In this document: in pieces, positions 13,209-13,880 of the stretch
How positions within the stretch are numbered: the stretch's first letter is position 1
How the letters are laid out: each line of letters begins with the position of its first letter
From: Candidatus Saccharimonadota bacterium
GTDB taxonomy: Bacteria; Patescibacteriota; Saccharimonadia; Saccharimonadales; Saccharimonadaceae
Assembly (NCBI GenBank): GCA_020428265.1
Contig: JAGQND010000013.1
Coordinates: 1-13,880 of the forward strand
Direction: 5' to 3'
DNA: 13,880 nucleotides
The notes under the pieces: generated by a model
Told to the model about the DNA's origin: nothing
Databases searched by the model: none
Seen by the model: the letters and a program-made list of their open reading frames with translations, nothing else
Made by a program: the position numbers and the translations under genes

Positions 13209-13880
13209 TTACGCGGCCCGACGCTGTTGCTCTAGAGCTTTTTTGTAGGCTTCATTACGAGCATTCTTGGCTTGCTGATAGTGACGTATGTTTATAGCCT
13301 GCTGCGAAGATATTTCAGTTACAGGTATCTGCGTGCGGTCTAGTTTTTCACTACCACGGTTTATATCTACTACATCAGCGCTAGTCTGTTCTGGCGTAGC
13401 AACTTGCTCACTCGGTTCCGCATCTTCCTGCGGCACAGTTTCAGCAGGTTTCTCAGCATGAGCAGCCCTCAGGGCATCCATAACCTTTTGTACACCCGGT
13501 ATTTCTTCACTCGACACAGCCTTGCCATCAAGCATGAGCCTTGGCGCCGAACTTTCAGGGTCCAGTATGCTAAGCTGTACTTTTTGTTCGCCATTATGCA
13601 GCTCTAAATTTACGCGCTCCAGCGTAGCATTGGCAAACAAAGCCTCTAAGTTGCCACCTGGAAACGTGTTATGCACGCGCCCACGTAGCCCCGCATCGGT
13701 CTCCACTACCTCGTGGTTGGTGTGACCGTTTTCTATGGCGTTACTCACCAAATCCTGCGCAGTTGCAGCTGCCGTATCTATGCCCTCTAAGTCAGTTTCG
13801 TTGTAACCCTCTTGGACTTCGTTTTCATCTAGATTTTCGTTTTGCTCCTGCGGGTAGTGTAGTGGTTTTTCAATGCTCAT
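13209..13880 (-). CDS. Acidic hypothetical protein
   Basis: I do not recognise this family. The 223 residues visible start with an ATG that coincides with the last base of the window, so an earlier start beyond the edge cannot be excluded. The N-terminal 60 residues are strongly acidic and Asn/Gln-rich. A more ordered stretch follows (about 64-140: LRGRVHNTFPGGNLEALFANATLERVNLEL and a short beta-rich part ending in GVQKVMDALRAAHAEK). Residues 141-170 are Pro/Glu/Thr-rich, and the C-terminal 30 residues are a basic, probably helical tail (QAKNARNEAYKKALEQQRRAA). There is no signal peptide or membrane segment, so it is likely cytoplasmic. The acidic head and basic tail resemble adaptor or nucleic-acid-associated proteins, but no function follows. 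Codon use matches the core genes. Confidence 0.7.
   Translation of the reverse strand: MSIEKPLHYPQEQNENLDENEVQEGYNETDLEGIDTAAATAQDLVSNAIENGHTNHEVVETDAGLRGRVHNTFPGGNLEALFANATLERVNLELHNGEQKVQLSILDPESSAPRLMLDGKAVSSEEIPGVQKVMDALRAAHAEKPAETVPQEDAEPSEQVATPEQTSADVVDINRGSEKLDRTQIPVTEISSQQAINIRHYQQAKNARNEAYKKALEQQRRAA

Noticed and set aside
1..13880. CRISPR array, tRNA genes, transposase or phage genes
   Set aside because: No regularly spaced repeats, cloverleaf-like sequences, transposase motifs or phage structural genes were visible on either strand.
1..13880. Alternative genetic code with TGA as sense
   Set aside because: All recognised genes are full length under the standard bacterial code, with no in-frame TGA needing to be read through.

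Overview
The window reads as part of a small-genome bacterium of the Candidate Phyla Radiation, most likely Saccharibacteria (TM7). This is an inference from the gene set and style: moderate GC, use of ATA and CTA codons in housekeeping genes, a compact layout, the rpsF-ssb-rpsR-efp-tlyA cluster, FtsK next to RNase J, and a sortase with its surface protein. I ran no database search. The standard bacterial code fits every gene, and no TGA needs to be read as sense.

Layout. At the left edge (1-653) a divergent promoter pair separates a probable leftward partial gene from a thymidine kinase. The kinase stop directly abuts the stop of an AurF-like diiron oxygenase that points the opposite way (654-1625). 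A lipoprotein gene (1743-2366, leftward), the GTPase/ATPase gene ychF (2489-3568, rightward), and a sortase plus sortase-substrate operon (3636-5523, leftward) follow. The lipoprotein, the substrate and much of the sortase are clearly more GC-rich than the housekeeping genes and avoid the codons those genes prefer, so they look imported, possibly from an actinobacterial source. They still carry AT-rich promoters that resemble those of the neighbours.

A 61-residue Trp-rich membrane peptide (5659-5844) has its own promoter and a structured leader. The rest is leftward core machinery: rpsF-ssb-rpsR-efp-tlyA (8275 down to 5969, one operon from one promoter), ftsK (8387-10615) and RNase J (10700-12859). 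An acidic hypothetical gene (13209-13880) reaches the right edge.

The least ordinary non-coding stretch is 12860-13208, between the hypothetical gene and RNase J. It holds three successive palindromes, a motif present in three diverged copies (two direct, one inverted), the RNase J promoter inside one palindrome, and a possible nine-residue leader peptide whose ribosome site is paired with its own codons. It could be a MITE-like element, a structured RNA, or an autoregulatory leader for RNase J.

How the genes work together: the core genes cover translation (S6, S18, EF-P, TlyA, YchF), DNA maintenance (SSB, FtsK), RNA decay (RNase J) and thymidine salvage. The lipoprotein, the stalk-like surface protein and the sortase form the cell-surface component, as expected of an organism that lives attached to a host cell.
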